Below are positions 48,629 to 57,598 of a stretch of 60,506 nucleotides of DNA, one piece after another. The position numbers and the translations under genes are program-made. Within the stretch, counting starts at the first letter, position 1, and every line of letters starts with the position of its first letter. Below the pieces are notes generated by a model that saw nothing but the letters and a program-made list of their open reading frames with translations, did no database searches and was not told the origin of the DNA. Source of the stretch: Rheinheimera baltica DSM 14885 (lineage in GTDB: Bacteria > Pseudomonadota > Gammaproteobacteria > Enterobacterales > Alteromonadaceae); the NCBI RefSeq assembly GCF_000425345.1, contig NZ_AUDG01000021.1:1-60506 (forward strand), given 5' to 3'.

Positions 48629-49480
48629 TTATTCCGTTTCACCAGCCCATTGCAAGCCCAGTTTGTACAAGGCGTTCTTTTTCATACCATGAATGTCAGC
48701 GGTCAGCGCAGCGGCTTTTTTCAGCGGCAACTCGGCTAACAGCAGTTTAAGTGTCGTTTGCGCAGCATCACTGATTTCGCTGTCGGCTTTGGGTGTTGGT
48801 GCAATCATCAGCACCATTTCGCCCTGACATCGCTGTGGGTCTTGTTCCAGCCAAGCCGTTATCTGCGCTGCGGTACCGTATTCCAAATGTTCAAAGGTTT
48901 TAGTCAGTTCTTTGGCCAGCACCAGCTCGCGATCGTTGCCAAATACTGCGGTGACATCCTGCAAGGTGTCTTTAATACGCCGCGCGGTATCGTAACAAAT
49001 TATGGTGCCAACGCCTGCAGGCACATCGGCCAGCTGATTCTGTCGCTGTTGGCTCTTCGGCAATAAAAAACCAATAAAGTGAAATTTGTCAGTGGGTAGA
49101 CCAGCGGCACACAGTGCGGTAATTAACGCGCAAGGTCCGGGGATAGGTATTACACGAACTCCCGCCTCTCTGCACTGGCGAACTAAACTGTAACCTGGGT
49201 CACTTATAAGCGGCGTACCGGCATCCGACACCAGGGCCACATGCTCGCCAGCCTGACATTTTAGAATAATGCTGGCTGCACGTTGTTTTTCGTTATGGTC
49301 GTGCAGGGCAATAGTCTTGGCACTAATACCAAGATGCGACAGCAAGCGCCCGGTATGGCGGGTGTCTTCAGCTGCTATCCAATCAACTTGCTTTAAGGTG
49401 TTGATTGCGCGCTGGCTAATATCATCCAGATTGCCTATTGGCGTAGCCACTACATATAAAAAACCGTTATCTTTTGCCAT
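48629..49480 (-). CDS. rsmI: 16S rRNA C1402 2'-O-ribose methyltransferase
   Basis: A 283-residue SAM-dependent enzyme with GFLYVVATPIGNLDDIS at the N-terminus, EDTRHTGRLLSHLGI, LVSDAGTPLISDPG and GPCALITALCAAGLPTD. These mark the tetrapyrrole-methylase fold of RsmI. It methylates the ribose of the same cytidine that RsmH (37902-38846) methylates on the base. Its last codons overlap the -35 region of rnpB. It is divergent from lpoA, a conserved arrangement. Confidence 0.97.
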   Translation of the reverse strand: MAKDNGFLYVVATPIGNLDDISQRAINTLKQVDWIAAEDTRHTGRLLSHLGISAKTIALHDHNEKQRAASIILKCQAGEHVALVSDAGTPLISDPGYSLVRQCREAGVRVIPIPGPCALITALCAAGLPTDKFHFIGFLLPKSQQRQNQLADVPAGVGTIICYDTARRIKDTLQDVTAVFGNDRELVLAKELTKTFEHLEYGTAAQITAWLEQDPQRCQGEMVLMIAPTPKADSEISDAAQTTLKLLLAELPLKKAAALTADIHGMKKNALYKLGLQWAGETE

Positions 49481-49551
49481 TTCGTGATTAATGTACGCTA
49501 TTTAATTGAGCTTAACCGGCAGTCTCAGTAAGATAAGACCATTGTTTCGCT

Positions 49552-51399
49552 ATGGTACTGTGCATTGTGACTTCCAGCAAATTAAAGCCCGTGTTATTTA
49601 TCTGCCTTGGCGGCCTTCTGACCAGTTGCGCTCAGGGGCCGGTCAAACCGCCGTTAACTGAGAACCTCCCAGTTACTTCAGCAGCAACACCACAACCACA
49701 GCAGTTGTCAGCGAGGGAAATGTATCAACTGGCAGGCAATTATCAACAGGTATCTCAGCAAGAACATTTAATTAAAACTGCCCGACAAGCGCTAATTGAT
49801 GAAGATTACCTGCTAGCACTGGCAATTACTGAAAATTTAAAGCACAGCAACCATAAGCCTATTGTTCAGCAAAATACCCTATTGCTGCTAAAAGCTTACC
49901 TGGCGACAAACCAGCAACAAAGTCTGTCATTGCTACTAGAAAATACCGATACAGAAAATGTTCCCGTCGCGGACAAAGCGGAGTTTTTATGGTTGATTAG
50001 CCAGCAGCACAGTAACCAGTTACGCTATTTAGCAGCGTGTCGCACGTTGTTGCAGTTAGAACAACAGCAGGATGCGTTGCTGCTTTACCCACAGTATCCG
50101 GATCTATTGTGGCAAAACCTATCTGCCCTCAGTGACAGTCAGTTGGAAACCTTAGCTACTGATGCAAGTTATAATACTGCTGCCTGGTTAAGCTTAGCGC
50201 AGTTAAGTAGGCGTCATATAGGCCAGCCCGAGGCATTACAACAAGCTTTCGCTGACTGGCAGCGTCGCTATCCTACTTTACCCGCGCTTGAGCACTTACC
50301 GGCTGGAGTGCAACAACTTATCCACTTAAAACCTTATCAACCTCAACGTGTTGCCGTTGTTTTGCCACTTAGCGGTCAGTTCAGGCCTCATGCGCAAGCT
50401 CTGCAATACGGTATTTTAGCTGCGGCCACAAATCAGGGTATTGCCAATCTGGTGTTTATTGACAGCCAACAAAGCGCCGTTGAAATTCAGCAGCAAATTA
50501 GTCAGGCACAGGCTGAATTTGTTATCGGCCCTTTGCTAAAAGAGCAGGTAGACAGTATTAGTCAGTTGACTGACTGGAACTGGCCAACGTTGTTTTTAAA
50601 TAATAAAGACAGCAACTATGATTCGAAACCAGAACACTTTTATTTCGCGTTAAGCATGGATGATGAAGCCGCACAAATGGCTCAGTTGTTTAGTCAAAAA
50701 AACTACCAACGCCCAGTGGTAATAAGTGCGGCTAGCAACGTTAGCTTGCGCATGCAGCAGCGTTTTACCGCGCAGTGGCAACAATTAGGCAATACGGCAG
50801 TAGAACAACACCAATTTAGCAGTAAAGAAGAGCTGGAAAACTTGATTAGCCGCTTACTGGAAACCGACCGCAGCCGCGAAAGGGTGACACAAATCAGCAA
50901 TTTAATGCCGCAAAAGCTTGAAGCAGACCCGCACAGCCGGTTGGACATTGATGCTATTTATTTAATTGCTGATCCGGTACAGACTCAATTATTTAAACCT
51001 TTTATCGATGTGTCGGTTAGTGAAACTGCGCCCAGACTTCCTGTCTACGCCAGCTCGCGCAGCCACAGCACCGGCTTAGATACAACAGACCAACGTGACC
51101 TCAACGGTCTGACATTTACAGAAATGCCCTGGATGCTGGGGGAGAGAAGCAGTAGCGTACTGCGCCAACAATATCAGCAACTATTTCCGGAACAAGACGA
51201 AGCCCTGCAGCGATTATTTGCCATGGGCTATGATGCCTACCAATTGATTGGTAGCCTACGACAGCAACAGCAACTACCTGCGACGGTGTTTTCCGGCTTA
51301 ACGGGGCAATTACGTCTTAACAACAATGGCAGCATAGTGCGCCAACTAAGTTGGGCAAGTTATCGTAATAACCGCTTACGGCCGCTGCAGGAACCCTAA
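49552..51399 (+). CDS. lpoA: Outer-membrane lipoprotein activator of PBP1a
   Basis: A 615-residue lipoprotein of the LppC/YraM family: lipobox GLLTSC (about residues 21-26) after a hydrophobic signal, an N-terminal helical TPR-like domain, and a C-terminal periplasmic-binding-protein-like domain (QRVAVVLPLSGQFRPHAQAL, FVIGPLLKEQVDSI, AIYLIADPVQTQLFKPF). It spans the periplasm to activate PBP1a glycan-strand synthesis. The first start may be off by a few codons because no clear ribosome site is seen at 49552. Confidence 0.92.
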   Translation: MVLCIVTSSKLKPVLFICLGGLLTSCAQGPVKPPLTENLPVTSAATPQPQQLSAREMYQLAGNYQQVSQQEHLIKTARQALIDEDYLLALAITENLKHSNHKPIVQQNTLLLLKAYLATNQQQSLSLLLENTDTENVPVADKAEFLWLISQQHSNQLRYLAACRTLLQLEQQQDALLLYPQYPDLLWQNLSALSDSQLETLATDASYNTAAWLSLAQLSRRHIGQPEALQQAFADWQRRYPTLPALEHLPAGVQQLIHLKPYQPQRVAVVLPLSGQFRPHAQALQYGILAAATNQGIANLVFIDSQQSAVEIQQQISQAQAEFVIGPLLKEQVDSISQLTDWNWPTLFLNNKDSNYDSKPEHFYFALSMDDEAAQMAQLFSQKNYQRPVVISAASNVSLRMQQRFTAQWQQLGNTAVEQHQFSSKEELENLISRLLETDRSRERVTQISNLMPQKLEADPHSRLDIDAIYLIADPVQTQLFKPFIDVSVSETAPRLPVYASSRSHSTGLDTTDQRDLNGLTFTEMPWMLGERSSSVLRQQYQQLFPEQDEALQRLFAMGYDAYQLIGSLRQQQQLPATVFSGLTGQLRLNNNGSIVRQLSWASYRNNRLRPLQEP

Positions 51400-51405
51400 C
51401 AGGTA

Positions 51406-51753
51406 ATGAATACGCTAGGCCAACTTTACGAGCAGCTAGCGCTGGACTATTTACAGCGTCAGGGCCTGACTTTGCTGCAGCAGAACTTTCGTTGCAAGGC
51501 AGGCGAAATTGACTTGGTTATGCAAGACGGTGTCTGCCTGGTGTTTGTAGAAGTAAAATACCGTGCAAGCAACGCGTTTGGTGGCGCTGCAGCAGCGGTA
51601 ACGGTAAGTAAACAACAAAAATTATTACGTGCCAGTCGTTGGTATTTACAACAGCACAAATTAACAGAGCAGGCCTGTAGGCTTGATGTTATCGCCATAG
51701 AAGGTCAAGCACCTTATCAGTATCATTGGATAAAAAATGCCATTACTCAATAG
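51406..51753 (+). CDS. yraN: UPF0102 family protein, YraN
   Basis: A 115-residue protein with the family core of a restriction-endonuclease-like fold: RCKAGEIDLVMQDG and LVFVEVKYRASNAFGG. The Asp and the ExK pair are the nuclease-type acidic residues. No function is proven. It begins 6 bases after lpoA and is followed by diaA. Confidence 0.93.
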   Translation: MNTLGQLYEQLALDYLQRQGLTLLQQNFRCKAGEIDLVMQDGVCLVFVEVKYRASNAFGGAAAAVTVSKQQKLLRASRWYLQQHKLTEQACRLDVIAIEGQAPYQYHWIKNAITQ

Positions 51754-51774
51754 CACAACAAGCAGGATAACCTG

Positions 51775-52356
51775 ATGCAAGAACATATTCGCCAGCTTTT
51801 TAGCGAAAATATTCAAACCATGATCGCAGCCGGAGAAAGCCTGTCAGGACCACTTGAAAATGCCGCCTTCGTTATAGTTAATAACCTGGTTAGCGGTGGC
51901 AAAGTCATTTGTTGTGGTGATGGCGCTACACATGCATTAGCATGCCATTTCTCTCAGCTTCTGTTAGATCAATTTGAAACAGAACGCCCCTGCCTGCCGG
52001 CTATAGCATTGCAACAACATAACAACAGCCTGCAGCACAGTCATCAGCTGGATTATCTGGCGCGACAAATTAAAGCCATCGGTAATAGCAATGATGTATT
52101 GTTGGTCGTTTCCATCACAGGAAGTGAACCCAGTTTAATTAAAGCGGTCGAAGCTGCATTAACCAACGACATGAAAGTTATTGCGTTAACCGTGGATGGT
52201 AGTGGCGAACTGTCTGGGCTACTAAACCAACAAGACGTTGAATTAAAAGTGCCGGCTCATCGGCGGGCACGCATTTTTGAATGTTATACCTTTTTACTTC
52301 ACAGCTTATGTGAGCTAATTGATATGACCCTATTTCCGCAACAAGGAGAGCTATGA
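51775..52356 (+). CDS. diaA: SIS-domain protein, DnaA initiator-associating
   Basis: A 193-residue SIS-fold protein: KVICCGDGATHALACHFSQL near 43-62 and LLVVSITGSEPSLIKAVEAA near 105-124 are the phosphosugar-binding-fold blocks. In E. coli it binds DnaA and promotes timely initiation. It ends in the lpoA-yraN-diaA-dolP order and overlaps dolP by 4 bases. Confidence 0.92.
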   Translation: MQEHIRQLFSENIQTMIAAGESLSGPLENAAFVIVNNLVSGGKVICCGDGATHALACHFSQLLLDQFETERPCLPAIALQQHNNSLQHSHQLDYLARQIKAIGNSNDVLLVVSITGSEPSLIKAVEAALTNDMKVIALTVDGSGELSGLLNQQDVELKVPAHRRARIFECYTFLLHSLCELIDMTLFPQQGEL

Positions 52357-52928
52357 ATACCGTAAAGCTGCTTTGCGCCTGCACACTGCTGGCATTGTTA
52401 CAAGGTTGTGCTGCGGCAGTGGTAGCCGGTGGCGCCACAGCTATGACAGCAGCAAACGACAGGCGCACTCTGGGTGCCCAAATTGATGACAAAAACGTGG
52501 TATTAAAGGCGCAAAGAGCACTGGCTGATAACCCAACAACAGCCGAAGGCAGCAACATCAATGTAACCAGTTACAATGGTGTTATCTTGCTAACAGGCCA
52601 AACAACTAGCGAGCAAACCCGACAGCAAGCTCAAGTGGTGCTAAGTGGAATTGATGGCGTGCGTGATGTGCAAAACCAAATTAGATTGGGTAACAATACC
52701 GCAATGACCACCCGCACCCGAGATGGCTGGATATCGACTAAAGTAAAAAGTCAGCTGTTAGCCGATGAACAGGTAAGTGGTTTAAATATTAAAGTCGTCA
52801 CAGAAAATGCAGAAGTCTTTCTACTCGGTATTGTCACCGCACAAGAAGCGGCGAAAGCCGTCGATATTGCCCGACATGTTGATGGCGTATCGCGGGTGAT
52901 AAAAGCCTTTGAAATAAAACAGAACTAA
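52353..52928 (+). CDS. dolP: BON-domain outer-membrane lipoprotein
   Basis: A 191-residue lipoprotein with lipobox LLQGC (about 15-19) and two BON domains, about 48-115 (NVVLKAQRALADN, SYNGVILLTGQTTSEQTRQQ) and 125-190 (ISTKVKSQLLADEQVSGLNI, EVFLLGIVTAQEAAKAVDIA). DolP/YraP supports outer-membrane integrity and BAM function. It overlaps diaA by 4 bases; AGGAG precedes it. Confidence 0.93.
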   Translation: MNTVKLLCACTLLALLQGCAAAVVAGGATAMTAANDRRTLGAQIDDKNVVLKAQRALADNPTTAEGSNINVTSYNGVILLTGQTTSEQTRQQAQVVLSGIDGVRDVQNQIRLGNNTAMTTRTRDGWISTKVKSQLLADEQVSGLNIKVVTENAEVFLLGIVTAQEAAKAVDIARHVDGVSRVIKAFEIKQN

Positions 52929-52965
52929 GCGCAACAGCCGCATAAAGCAAGGTCGCAAACAGCCA

Positions 52966-52996
52966 GGTTTTGTGCGGCAAAACCCAGCAATTTTTA
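52966..52996. terminator. Probable terminator between dolP and the DUF599 gene
   Basis: GGTTTTG (52966-52972), loop TGCGG, CAAAACC (52978-52984), then CAGCAATTTTT. The T-run starts 6 bases late, so strength is uncertain. It sits between two convergent genes. Confidence 0.5.
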
Positions 52997-52997
52997 A

Positions 52998-53675
52998 CTA
53001 GCATTCTTTTAATGCTTTTAACACTTTAGAATGAAACTCACGTTGTTTCATTACCAACATAACCAATACTGATGCCACCATGAATAAAATGGGATCAATG
53101 AACCAGGCTAACGCTGACAGTGAAAAGTAAATAGCGCGCAAGCCGTAATTAAACGAGTGTCCCGCCTGATCAATCACTTTGGCCGCCCGATTGGCATACA
53201 GTTGTTGCTCTTCAGCAGCCATTGCCCGTCCGTCTGGCGCCGCACCAATTAACACGCCGCAAAAGCCATACTGGCGCAATGACCAGGTAAACTGAAAGAA
53301 AGCAAATACAAATATAAAAGTCAGTAGCAACAGTTTTAGTTGTATTGCGCCCTCTGAATAGCTGGCCCAAGGCACCAAATTAGTTAACATGACACTCAGT
53401 TTATCTGCAGACGCCATTGCAGTAAGTAAACCAGCGAGGATTAGCAGGGTACTTGAGGCAAAAAAAGTTACATTGCGCTCCAAGGTAGAAATAAGCCCCA
53501 CATCAGCCATTTTATTGTCACGCAGTAACATGTTCTGCATCCAGTCGTTACGCTTGCGGCGCAATTCAAACGAGAGACAACTGACCGATTTTGCCCGATG
53601 CTTGGCAAACAAGGTATAGCCGACCCACAACCCAAAAAACCAGATAACAGCTATAAAATCTATGATATTAGCCAT
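52998..53675 (-). CDS. DUF599 membrane protein
   Basis: A 225-residue inner-membrane protein starting at the ATG at 53673-53675 after GGAG. Hydrophobic segments lie near 5-20, 70-90, 115-138 and 175-205. It has the DUF599 features of a basic N-terminal loop (RRKRNDWMQNMLLRDNKMAD) and a central FAFFQFTWSLRQYGFCGVLI. The family's function is unknown. It lies between dolP and rarD with convergent dolP. Confidence 0.82.
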   Translation of the reverse strand: MANIIDFIAVIWFFGLWVGYTLFAKHRAKSVSCLSFELRRKRNDWMQNMLLRDNKMADVGLISTLERNVTFFASSTLLILAGLLTAMASADKLSVMLTNLVPWASYSEGAIQLKLLLLTFIFVFAFFQFTWSLRQYGFCGVLIGAAPDGRAMAAEEQQLYANRAAKVIDQAGHSFNYGLRAIYFSLSALAWFIDPILFMVASVLVMLVMKQREFHSKVLKALKEC

Positions 53676-53710
53676 TACATATCTCCTCGACATTCATAAT
53701 ACCAAACACC

Positions 53711-54619
53711 TTAACTTACTCCGGTTTGTAACCTGCGCTGACGACTAGCGTGCCAGGCATCAATGGTATATACCAGTAGCGCTAGCCAAATTAGCGCGAA
53801 TGTTACTAACCGTTCTGCAGCAAAGGGTTCTTGGTATAACCACACCCCGAACACAAACATAAAACTAGGACCGATATACTGGAAAAACCCCATGGTCGAC
53901 AACTGTAAACGCCTGGCTCCGGCAATAAAACACAAAAGGGGGACTGTTGTTACTAAACTGGCTGCAACCAAATAACTATTCAGCTGCCAACTATTTTGCA
54001 GTAAATTAGCTGCGCTACTGTCGGCATAATGCCACCAAAACCACAATGCCAGCGGCAACAGCAACAGTGACTCATAAAACAGCCCAGTAATTGCATCTAC
54101 CGCCAGTTTTTTTCGCATTAAACCGTAAATAGCAAAAGACCCTGCCAGCGTAAGCGCTATCCAGGGCAAAGAGCCATAGGTAATAAGTTGGATAAGTACT
54201 CCGCTGCATGCCAGCCCAACCGCAGCCCATTGCAGCTTTCTAAGCCGCTCACCCAGAAAAAGCATACCTAATAAAACATTTAGTAATGGATTAATGTAAT
54301 AACCCAAGCTGGCATCCAGCATATGGTTGCTGTTTACCGCCCAGATAAACAAGCCCCAGTTACCGCCTAACAACAATGCAGATATAAGTAACCAGGCTAA
54401 TATTTTTGGCTGACGCATTAGCGCGATAACCTTGCGCACTTGCTTAAGCGCAACTAACACAAGCAATAACAGCAGAAAAGACCAGACAATACGGTGCAGC
54501 AGAATTTCCGTGGCAGGTATAAAATCTATTTGTTTAAAATACAGCGGGGCTAATCCCCACAAACTATACGCGCTGGCGGCAAAGATCCCACCTAGCTTTT
54601 GTTCACGACTTAAAGACAT
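53711..54619 (-). CDS. rarD: RarD-type permease (EamA/DMT superfamily)
   Basis: A 302-residue protein with ten hydrophobic segments in two EamA repeats. RarD family features: GIFAASAYSLWGLAPLYFKQ at the N-terminus, WAVNSNHMLDASLGYYINPL and FFQYIGPSFMFVFGVWLYQE. The family was named after a chloramphenicol-sensitivity phenotype; the native substrate is uncertain. Confidence 0.9.
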   Translation of the reverse strand: MSLSREQKLGGIFAASAYSLWGLAPLYFKQIDFIPATEILLHRIVWSFLLLLLVLVALKQVRKVIALMRQPKILAWLLISALLLGGNWGLFIWAVNSNHMLDASLGYYINPLLNVLLGMLFLGERLRKLQWAAVGLACSGVLIQLITYGSLPWIALTLAGSFAIYGLMRKKLAVDAITGLFYESLLLLPLALWFWWHYADSSAANLLQNSWQLNSYLVAASLVTTVPLLCFIAGARRLQLSTMGFFQYIGPSFMFVFGVWLYQEPFAAERLVTFALIWLALLVYTIDAWHASRQRRLQTGVS

Positions 54620-54699
54620 GCAGGCCCGCTCCGCTGATTAAGCCGGCATTATACGCTTATTAACAGCACAGCGGCAGGACACTTACCGGTAAAAAACGG

Positions 54700-55152
54700 T
54701 CAGCCAACTAAATAGGTACCGGTACCCAGCGCAATATGCACACCCTGCTCATTGTGTAACTCCATTCTGCACACTGCCACTTTATTACCGGCTCTGATTA
54801 CGCGCGCGGTTGCCGTAAACATCACTCCTCTGCCTGGGCGCAAGTAATCCGTACGAATATCAATAGTGCTCATTTTACCTAGCCTTTCAACCAGCTCGGC
54901 AGGTTCAACATCATTAAGTCGTTCTAGCGCCGTCGCTATTGCCATAATGCCACCGGCAACATCCAATACAGACGCAATAACACCGCCGTGCAGGATTTTC
55001 TGCACAGGGTTGCCCACCAACTGTTCTGACCAACCAAAACACACCTCTACGCCCTCTTCTGCAAAACGAGTAACGGTTAACCCTAACACCTTATTGAATG
55101 GCATTTGATCAAAAATCTGGCTGAGCATGGGTAGTAATGGATTGTTTTGCAT
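54700..55152 (-). CDS. yigI: Hotdog-fold thioesterase, YigI type
   Basis: A 150-residue single hotdog domain of the PaaI/YigI group: QKILHGGVIASVLDVAGGIM is the active-site helix block (HGG, then Asp), and TDYLRPGRGVMFTATARVIR is the second block. YigI proteins hydrolyse acyl-CoA thioesters. It sits with its 5' end facing recQ (148-base gap). A GTG lies one codon before the ATG. Confidence 0.85.
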   Translation of the reverse strand: MQNNPLLPMLSQIFDQMPFNKVLGLTVTRFAEEGVEVCFGWSEQLVGNPVQKILHGGVIASVLDVAGGIMAIATALERLNDVEPAELVERLGKMSTIDIRTDYLRPGRGVMFTATARVIRAGNKVAVCRMELHNEQGVHIALGTGTYLVG

Positions 55153-55300
55153 CACATTCTCACTGGTAAGACCTTATAAGCGTTATGCTGTAGTCTACCG
55201 TAGCTAACTACTCTGGCAAGTTTTGTGGGTAATTTATTGTTTCTGTCATTCCGGTTTAGCTTTAGAATAGCGTCTTACTTTTGCTATCAACAGGTTTTAA

Positions 55301-57124
55301 GTGACACACGATCTGCTACCGCTGTTAAAACAAGCCTTTGGATACAGTGAATTCCGCGATGGTCAGCTAGATGTTATCCATGCAGCATTACAAGGTCAGG
55401 ACAGCTTTGTACTTATGCCAACCGGAGGCGGTAAATCGCTGTGTTATCAGCTGCCCGCCTTAATGTTGCCACAGGTAACAGTGGTGGTGTCACCGCTAAT
55501 GTCGCTAATGAAAGATCAGGTCGATGCACTGCAAGCCAACGGCATTGCGGCAGAGTTTGTCAACAGTAGCCTAACGCGGGAGCAGGTCATGCACGTGTTT
55601 GCGCGGCTGAGAAGGGGCGAGCTTAAACTGCTCTATGTTGCCCCAGAGCGTCTGTTACAACCGCAGTTTTTAGAGCGCATACAAGACGTTGGCGTAAGCC
55701 TGTTTGCAATTGATGAAGCGCATTGTATCTCACAATGGGGGCATGATTTTCGCCCGGATTATATGGCACTGGCGTTATTAAAACAGCGCTTTCCGACCGT
55801 TCCGGTGATGGCACTCACTGCAACGGCAGATTCTGCTACCCGGCAAGACATTCTGCAACAACTCAACCTGCAGCATCCTTTAGTGCACCTGGGTAGCTTT
55901 GACAGGCCCAACATTCGCTACACGGTACAAGAAAAATTCCGCCCGGTTGAACAGCTGGTCGGTTACCTGCAGCAGCAAGAAGGCAGCAGTGGTATTGTTT
56001 ATTGCGCATCAAGGCGCAAAGTAGATGAACTTACAGAGCAGCTCAAACAGCGCGGGTTTAATGCCGCAGCCTATCATGCCGGCATGACTAGCGATGAACG
56101 CAACAACGTACAAGACGCGTTTAAACGCGATGACTACCAATTAATTGTGGCAACTGTTGCCTTTGGTATGGGAGTCAACAAATCGAACATTCGTTTTGTC
56201 GTGCATTTTGAATTACCGCGCACTATAGAAGCCTATTATCAGGAAACGGGCCGCGCGGGTCGGGATGGCGTGGCGGCTGAAGCCATGATGTTGTTTGATC
56301 CGGCCGATATTGGGCGGATGAAACGCTGGTTGGACGCAGAAGAAAATGCACAACGTGCGGAGGTCAGTTGGCAGAGATTTTTGGCCATGGCCGCTTTTGC
56401 AGAAGCACAAACATGCCGTCGCCTGGTACTGTTAAATTATTTTGGTGAAGCACGCCAAACACCCTGTGGCAACTGCGATACGTGCTTGCAACCACCCCAA
56501 CAGTTTGATGGCACCGAGCTTGCACAAAAAGCCCTTTCCTGTGTTTACCGCGTAGGCCAAAGTTTTGGTATGCATCATGTTATTGATGTATTGCGGGGCG
56601 GGCAAACGCAAAAAATTACTGAGTTAGGGCATGATAAATTATCAACCTGGGGCATTGGAAAAGCGGTAAGCCACGATTATTGGCTTAGCATTTTGCGGCA
56701 ACTTATTCATTTTGGTTTGCTGCAACAAGACATTACGGCCCACTCCGTACTTAAGCTAAAACCGGCGGCGCGCACAGTGTTGCGCGGCGAAACCCGATTA
56801 TCTCTGGCGGTACCGCGCTTACAAAGCGCAAAACGTGAACCGGAGCGACTGAGTAAACAACAATATGACCGTCCGCTGTTTGCCCGGTTAAAAGCGTTAC
56901 GAAAATCCATTGCACAGCGTGACGATGTACCGCCTTTTGTTATTTTTAGTGACGCCAGCCTAATAGAGATGAGCCAGCAGCTACCCACTGATAATCGCAG
57001 TTTGCTGGCTATTTCAGGCGTAGGGCAAACTAAATTGGCCCGCTACGGTGCCGACTTTATTGACGAAATTTGTAACTATCTCGCAGATGAGTCTCAACCC
57101 CCTGCAGGTAAACTGGCAAAATAG
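55301..57124 (+). CDS. recQ: ATP-dependent DNA helicase RecQ
   Basis: A 3'-5' helicase of 607 residues in recombination and fork repair. Motif [15 protein letters not shown] near residue 40, Walker [20 protein letters not shown] zinc site with [12 protein letters not shown] and PCGNCDTC, then a C-terminal HRDC domain (about 525-600). It begins with GTG; AGG lies upstream. Its last 31 bases overlap the convergent cytochrome c gene. Confidence 0.98.
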   Translation: MTHDLLPLLKQAFGYSEFRDGQLDVIHAALQGQDSFVLMPTGGGKSLCYQLPALMLPQVTVVVSPLMSLMKDQVDALQANGIAAEFVNSSLTREQVMHVFARLRRGELKLLYVAPERLLQPQFLERIQDVGVSLFAIDEAHCISQWGHDFRPDYMALALLKQRFPTVPVMALTATADSATRQDILQQLNLQHPLVHLGSFDRPNIRYTVQEKFRPVEQLVGYLQQQEGSSGIVYCASRRKVDELTEQLKQRGFNAAAYHAGMTSDERNNVQDAFKRDDYQLIVATVAFGMGVNKSNIRFVVHFELPRTIEAYYQETGRAGRDGVAAEAMMLFDPADIGRMKRWLDAEENAQRAEVSWQRFLAMAAFAEAQTCRRLVLLNYFGEARQTPCGNCDTCLQPPQQFDGTELAQKALSCVYRVGQSFGMHHVIDVLRGGQTQKITELGHDKLSTWGIGKAVSHDYWLSILRQLIHFGLLQQDITAHSVLKLKPAARTVLRGETRLSLAVPRLQSAKREPERLSKQQYDRPLFARLKALRKSIAQRDDVPPFVIFSDASLIEMSQQLPTDNRSLLAISGVGQTKLARYGADFIDEICNYLADESQPPAGKLAK

Positions 57125-57399
57125 GCCGCAATATTAGCAACATCGGCATCGGTTAAACCGGCCGCCATTGGCGACATTATCGCGTTTTTTCGCTCACCAT
57201 CACGATAAGCTTTAATCGACATTTGCAGATATCTCACCTTTTGTCCGGCTAAATTAGGGTAATCAGGAATGATAGAAATACCATTAGCGCCATGACAGGC
57301 GGCGCACACCGCTGCCTTGGCTTTTCCCGCCTCAATATCTGCAGCATTAACAACCGACGTCATTACCAGCAACCCCAATATGAATATTCCTTTTAACAT
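57094..57399 (-). CDS. Small class I cytochrome c
   Basis: A 101-residue periplasmic cytochrome with signal peptide [19 protein letters not shown], heme site CAACHG near 32-37, and a Met ligand in [11 protein letters not shown]. It resembles the cytochrome c553/c4-like single-heme carriers. Its tail overlaps the 3' end of recQ by 31 bases on the opposite strand. Electron partner unknown. Confidence 0.93.
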   Translation of the reverse strand: MLKGIFILGLLVMTSVVNAADIEAGKAKAAVCAACHGANGISIIPDYPNLAGQKVRYLQMSIKAYRDGERKNAIMSPMAAGLTDADVANIAAYFASLPAGG

Positions 57400-57483
57400 G
57401 TTGATTGTCTCCCATTATTAGTTATCTGCTTAAGTTATAACCTAAGTCACTGAATGCTCAAGCCATGTATACGGCTATGTCAC

Positions 57484-57516
57484 GGCTTTTAGCCCAGAAT
57501 AGCTAAAAGCCTTTTT
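57484..57516 (+). terminator. Strong plus-strand terminator upstream of the GGDEF-EAL gene
   Basis: GGCTTTTAGC (57484-57493), 8-base loop, GCTAAAAGCC (57502-57511) and TTTTT (57512-57516). It is a perfect 10-bp stem with a T-run on plus only. The nearest plus gene is recQ, 360 bases upstream behind the convergent cytochrome gene. It may stop recQ read-through, or end a small unrecognised RNA between 57400 and 57500. Confidence 0.8.
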
Positions 57517-57598
57517 CTGCTGACACCTTTACTCTCTCTATGTTACTGTTTACGCCGCAAATCATTAACATCGTTTATCGGTAAAGGGAGTTTACAAC

